From Theobroma cacao (Eukaryota; Streptophyta; Magnoliopsida; Malvales; Malvaceae), in assembly GCF_000208745.1 (NCBI RefSeq), contig NC_030853.1, positions 13,619,465 through 13,683,464 of the forward strand: DNA of 64,000 nt, in the 5' to 3' direction. The notes beneath the pieces are model-generated. The model searched no databases and was not told where the DNA came from. It was given only the letters and a program-made list of their open reading frames with translations. Below are positions 59,748 to 64,000 of the stretch, piece by piece. Both the position numbers and the translations under genes were made by a program. Numbering within the stretch: position 1 is the stretch's first letter; each line of letters begins with the position of its first letter.

Positions 59748-60014
59748 TGTTGGCTTTATTAGTTTTTGATGATAATAAAACATTCTCATTTACTTGTGTC
59801 TAATATCTTTACTTAAGTGTGCAGGAAAATTAATATATGAAATTAATCATTTATCTCCTCAAAGAGTATATTAAAAGAAATAAAGAAATAAAAACAACAA
59901 GATGTAACTATCTAACAAAGAGGAATACTATTGGTGAAACAAGAAAGACTATTGGTTGACCAAGTTTCAAATTGGACGAATGGCGAGGTGAAGAGTTTGA
60001 GAAACAAAATCAAC

Positions 60015-60104
60015 TTAGTCGACCAAGTCAGTCGACTAACTGCGCACTGTCAGAATCTGCAACCTGAAACAGAACAAACTTAGTCGACCAAGTCAGTCGA
60101 CTAA
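60015..60104. repeat. Duplicated inverted repeat in the copia U3
   Basis: TTAGTCGAC and GTCGACTAA flank the 7-base spacer CAAGTCA at 60015-60039, and the identical 25-bp structure recurs at 60080-60104, 65 bp away. The position upstream of TATA suggests a regulatory element. Confidence 0.8.
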
Positions 60105-60224
60105 GAGCTCTCTGTTTGCAATTTGAACCAAAGCACTACAAGACAGATTAACGGCTAGAACTCATCCTCAACTATTTCCAACGGCCATAAACTATCAAAC
60201 TACCATCAAAGTTGCATCTCCAAG

Positions 60225-60232
60225 TATAAAAG
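60225..60232 (+). promoter_or_regulatory. TATA box of the SIRE-like copia LTR
   Basis: TATAAAAG, about 120 bp downstream of the second inverted repeat and 590 bp upstream of the LTR end. Transcription would start near 60257. Confidence 0.65.
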
Positions 60233-60820
60233 GGTCTTCCAACAATTAGAAATAAGTTTTTAGAAGCCTTGAATGAGATTTGAGCTATAGAAAGTTGAAA
60301 AACTAGAAAAGCTTCACTACACTTGTCTGCACTTAAACGCCTACTCTTTGCATTTGTATTTAGCACTCAATCTTGTACCACTCAGATCAACCAGTGATCA
60401 TAGGTACCTTCTTTTACTACTTTTCTTGTATTCTTAGAGTGAGGGAGTCACTCTATGGGGTTGTTCAAGCTTGGGGTAGCTTGATTGTTGAAGGTTGTGG
60501 TTAAGTCTTGGAAAACCACTTGGGGTTTTAGTTGAGCCAGTGAAAAACTAGTGTAAAAGGTTTTGACTGAGTCTGGTAAAAGTCATTGTAAAGCTTGGTG
60601 AAAGCTTGTGAATTTCATCAGTATTTAGTGAATTTGTGGGAAAATCCTTGGTTCGATATTCAAGGTAGTGGATGTAGGTCTTGGACCGAACCACTCTAAA
60701 TTATTATGCATCTTATACTTTGTTTTTATTTTCTTAAGTTCTGGAAATTAGTTTCCAATATTGTTAAGAACCAAATTGTGCTATTCACCCCCCTTAGCAC
60801 ATATTATCAGGACCAATAAT

Positions 60821-60832
60821 TGGTATCAGAGC
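60821..60832 (+). promoter_or_regulatory. Primer-binding site of the SIRE-like copia
   Basis: TGGTATCAGAGC is a perfect match to the complement of the initiator tRNA-Met 3' end, a few bases after the LTR. Confidence 0.88.
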
Positions 60833-60876
60833 TAGTTCCCTGTTATTAAGGCTTAACATCCTTCGAGAGGATCCAT

Positions 60877-62500
60877 ATGGCTCTTCAATAATTGGTAGTG
60901 GCTGAGGGATAATCAACAAATAGACCACCTCTGTTTGACGGCTCTAATTACCCTTATTAGAGCACTAGAATGTCAATCTACATTAGAGCTATAGACTATG
61001 AAATGTTGGATGTCATAACTGATGGACCCTTTATACCCTCAACCGTGAATGTGGTGACAAATGAGTTGATGCCCAAGCTAAGGTCTGAATGGACTGAGGC
61101 TGAAACTAAGAAAGTTCAAATAAACTTTAAGGCTATCAACACATTGCATTGTGCATTAACCCCCACTGAATTTAACAGCTGAACAAGTGTGGGAAAAACT
61201 TAGAATAATCCATGAAGGGACTTCTCAAGTAAAGGAGTCCAAAATTTCTCTCTTAACACATAGTTATGAAATGTTCAAAATAGAGCCTGGTGAAGACATC
61301 GCCAGCATGTTTGATAGGTTTACAAACATTGCAAATAAATTGAGTCAACTAGGCAAGCTTATCCCTGACATGAATTAGTTAAGAGACTACTTAGAAGCTT
61401 ACCAAAATCTTGGAAGCCAAAAGTGACTGCCATTAGAGAGGCTAAAGATCTTAACATCATCACACTCGATGAGATTTGTGGTTTTTTTGTTACTCATGAG
61501 CTGGAGCTTAAGGAAGAAGAAAAAGAAGACCAAAGGGAAGCAAAGGAAAAGAAAAAGAGTATTGCACTTAAAGCCAACATCCTTGAAGAAGAGTTGGAAG
61601 AGCTTTCCTGCGATGATGATGAAGAATTAGCTTTGGTTGCAAGAAAATTCAGAAAGCTAATGGGCAGAAGAAATCGAAGGCTAGCTAGAAGAGGTTTCAA
61701 GAAAGACCAAGGTGCTTCATGGAAAATAAGGAACAAAAATGACTCCAACAAAAAAGAAGAGATGATCTGCTACGAATGGAAAAAACCTGGCCACTTCAAG
61801 TTTGAGTGTCCATTGCTGAAAGATGAAACTCCCAAGAAAAATAAGAAATCCAAGAAAGCAATAGTGACAGCTGCATGGTCGAACAATGACACATCAAGCT
61901 TTGAATTGATGATAAAAAATATGAGGAATGAGCATACATCTGTTTAATGGCACAAGAGGATGAAACAGAGGTATCCTCATCCCCTTGCATTAATTCTTAT
62001 GATGATTTACAAGATGAGTATGAGCACCTTTATGATGAATTTGAAAAACTTTTTTCAAAATACAAATCATTAAAGAAAAAGGCTGCATCACTTGAAAATT
62101 ATTTGGAACAAATCAAACAAGAATTTACTTCTATTTTTAAGCAAAGAAATATTTTGCAAGTTGAGTTAGAACACTCGAAAATAGAGTTTGAGGTTTAAAA
62201 ATAAGAGCTGGAAAACAAATATGAAGCTTTACAAATAATTCTTGATGAAAACACAACTCTTAAATGTTTTAAAAATGAATCTTCAAAAAGGAATGTATAT
62301 CATAATAAAAATTCAGCTAAAGCATTACCTAAATGTTACAATTGTGGTAAACATGGTCATTTATCATATGACTGTTTTAAGAAAGAAGAGTGTAGAATGT
62401 GAAGAAAATCTGGGTTCCTAAGGGATCCTTGGTTGCAACTAACACTCAAGGACCCATCAAAGTATGTGTACCTATAAAGAAAAACTGAAATTCTATTTTG
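60877..62500 (+). pseudogene. SIRE-like copia gag
   Basis: The ATG at 60877 (MALQ) is the likely start; it is in frame with the capsid segment MSIYIRAIDYEMLDVITDGP. Three early stops fit CAA to TAA (twice) and TGG to TAG. A frameshift lies near 61180 and another near 61380. The capsid part ends with HELELKEEEKE and a first zinc region CYEWKKPGHFKFEC at about 61771-61812, where Trp replaces the second Cys. A coiled-coil tail follows (61990-62270), rich in Leu and Lys, then an intact knuckle CYNCGKHGHLSYDC near 62336-62377. The gag would pack element RNA. Confidence 0.82.
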
Positions 62501-63139
62501 TAGGTTGAGCTGAACTTAAAGGAGACATGTTCAAGAGCTCAACTCAAGAAGAAACAGCCTTGGTACTTGGACAGTGGCTGTTCACGGCACATGACAGGAC
62601 TTGAAATGTTGTTTGCTCAGCTAGATAAGAGAAAGGGAGGAACCGTATCCTTTGGAGATGATTCAAAAGGTAGAATCCATGGTATAGGTACAGTTGGTTA
62701 GAATTCCCAAACTCAAATCAGTCATGTGTTGTTGGTTAAAGGCTTAAAGCATAATTTACTAAGTATTAGTCAATTATGTGATAAAGGATTTAAAGTATGT
62801 TTTGATTCAACTAAGTGTGAAGTAATTGATATGAGTACAAATAAAATCTCATTTATAGGAAAAAGATTGAAAAATATGTATGTAGTTTTTCTTAAAGATC
62901 TTGATGTAAATTGTGACCTATGTCTTGTTGCAAATGCTGAAAATGATAGCTGGTTGTGGCATAGAAGATTAGGACATGTAAGTTTGCATACTATGTTCAA
63001 ATTGATTAGAAAGAATTTAGTAGTTGGGTTGTCGGATTTACAATTTGAAAATGACAGAATATGTGATGCTTGTCAACTAGGAAAACAAGTTAGAACATGT
63101 TTTAAGACCAAGAAGATTGTGAGACCTCAACCTCTATAG
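62501..63139 (+). pseudogene. SIRE-like copia protease and pre-integrase
   Basis: The protease motif WYLDSGCSRHMTG (62560-62598) keeps the catalytic Asp. One stop near 62700 fits a G-to-A or C-to-T change. Next come LLVKGLKHNLLSISQLCDKGF and the pre-integrase zinc domain, WLWHRRLGHVSLHTMFKLI with ICDACQLGKQ (62950-63090). The reading ends at RPQPL, where the family normally continues into the integrase core, because LTR F starts there. Confidence 0.85.
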
Positions 63140-63142
63140 GCT

Positions 63143-64000
63143 TGTAACTAAGTATAGATGTAATAATACGAGCCAGGGGTAGTTTCGTCATTTTCTCTAA
63201 TAAGCTTTCAGAAGAAAGTTTAATGATATTTTAAGGCTTAAATGGGTATAAGACTGCATAAATGATGTGTGCTGATGAAAATACAAAGAAAACTAGAAGT
63301 TTCAATACTTTTCATAACAAGGGTAAAATGGTCATTTTTCACCTCGGGTTAAAATTTTAAATTTTTATGAACCCGAACATGTCTAGACCATTATGGATCT
63401 TGTCCCAGTGTTAAAAAAGCAAAAAGATTGCATAAAAGATTGGAGGAAAATAAGTAAATTGGTGGAAGGGGATTTTCGTAATTTTAAGGGAAAGGATAAG
63501 ATTGCCTATAAATATCTTGAATTTTCAGCAGCTTCTAGAGATGTTCTAGCAGCTAGTCTTCTTCTTCTTCTCCTCTCTCACGTTTCTTCAAAACTCCATG
63601 GAAGCTTGATTTGAAGCTTGAATGATTTTCTCTCTCTAACTCTAGTTTTCACACCTTTGAACCCTTTTGACTAGAACCTTTGAATTCTTTCATCCTCTCA
63701 CTTCAAAACCCTTGATAAAGCTTATTTCTAGACTTTCTCTCACTAGTTGAGCATTCTAGAGAGAGAAAGAGAGAATTACTCCATTGATTTAGAAGCAATT
63801 GGAAGAGAATTTTACTACAAAGGAGCCCTATGGTAAGTGATGAATTAAGCTTGATTTTTAGCTGTAGAAAATGGCTAGTAATTGGGATTTATGAGCTGTT
63901 TTATTGTTGAGTATGTTCATTACTTTTAGTGATTAAGATAGTGAATATAGATGGCCATTTAATGTGGCAATTGAAAGCTAGCTAAGAGATAGCTTTTAGG
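63143..64000 (+). mobile_element. Gypsy-type LTR F, runs off the window
   Basis: TGTAACTAAG starts immediately after the copia coding sequence breaks off. The sequence then has the features of the gypsy LTRs elsewhere here: the palindromic motif GGTAAAATGGTCATTTTTC (63322-63341), a TATA box TATAAATA at 63507-63514, a pyrimidine-rich leader with TCTTC repeats, and a splice-donor-like ATG/GTAAGTGATG at 63833. No end or coding region is in view, so the family is not known. Confidence 0.6.

Larger units (their letters stand above)
59748..60816 (+). repeat. 5' LTR of the SIRE-like copia
   Basis: It starts TGTTGGCTTTATT and ends near GGACCAA, just before the PBS (60821-60832, TGGTATCAGAGC). Two copies of a perfect 9-bp inverted repeat with SalI sites lie upstream of a TATA box at 60225. 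The exact 3' end is uncertain by a few bases. Confidence 0.8.
59748..63142 (+). mobile_element. SIRE-like Ty1/copia retrotransposon, 5' part
   Basis: A ~1.07-kb LTR, a PBS, gag with a long coiled-coil tail, protease and pre-integrase are present in order. The element is cut at about 63142 by a gypsy-type LTR, so integrase core, RT, RNase H and 3' LTR are outside the window. It inserted into the Athila gag. Clade assignment as SIRE-like rests on the UBN2-type gag with two zinc-knuckle regions and coiled coil. Confidence 0.8.

Overview
This window is a stretch of plant repeat DNA. I found no host gene, tRNA or rRNA. Everything I can identify is an LTR retrotransposon or a fragment of one: Ty3/gypsy chromoviruses of the Tekay/Del type, an Athila/Tat-type gypsy, at least three Ty1/copia elements, and one large non-coding LARD-like element. 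Many insertions are nested. The 2-4 kb LTRs, tRNA-iMet primer sites and domain types suggest a eudicot, probably pericentromeric heterochromatin. The species cannot be named from sequence alone.

Layout, left to right. 1-1723: tail and 3' LTR of a copia element (+). 1724-6153: unclassified AT-rich DNA, split by a solo gypsy LTR (S1, 1864-5000). 6154-21467: a tandem chromovirus array (+): LTR A, gag-pol A, LTR B, truncated gag-pol B, partial LTR C. A second solo LTR (S2, 18098-20994, perfect 5-bp TSD) sits inside LTR C. 21468-24506: filler DNA, then a 5' remnant of a minus-strand chromovirus (gag start, leader, PBS, LTR L1). 24507-36502: LARD-like element (-) with a truncated 3' LTR, a non-coding interior holding solo LTR L2 (perfect TSD), a duplicated PBS and a 3.7-kb 5' LTR. 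36503-47118: copia element (-) carrying solo LTR L5 beside its polypurine tract. 47119-59747: Athila/Tat-type remnant (-), split by a structurally complete chromovirus E (47906-58403, TSD ACTTG on both sides). 59748-63142: SIRE-like copia (+), cut off by a gypsy-type LTR (F, from 63143) that runs out of the window.

The insertions can be ordered. Athila is oldest on the right; copia (-), E and the SIRE-like copia landed in it. The LARD cut the copia (-) LTR, and L2 landed in the LARD. All coding regions are dead. Most stops I checked are C-to-T or G-to-A changes, and three catalytic Asp-to-Asn changes follow the same pattern, as expected of methylated silenced DNA.

The most interesting signals are non-coding. 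(1) Hairpin minisatellites with one core recur in three LTR subfamilies with periods of 43, 63 and about 36 bp, and show covariation in the stems. (2) A palindrome, GGCAAAAT-N4-ATTTTGCC, recurs in LTRs of several families. (3) Both LTR/gag junctions of the tandem array lack a primer-binding site and leader. (4) An 85-bp GT-AG insertion in pol A, flanked by a 7-bp duplication, restores the frame exactly when removed. (5) The LARD has two primer-binding sites. (6) A splice-donor-like site is conserved in LTR leaders.
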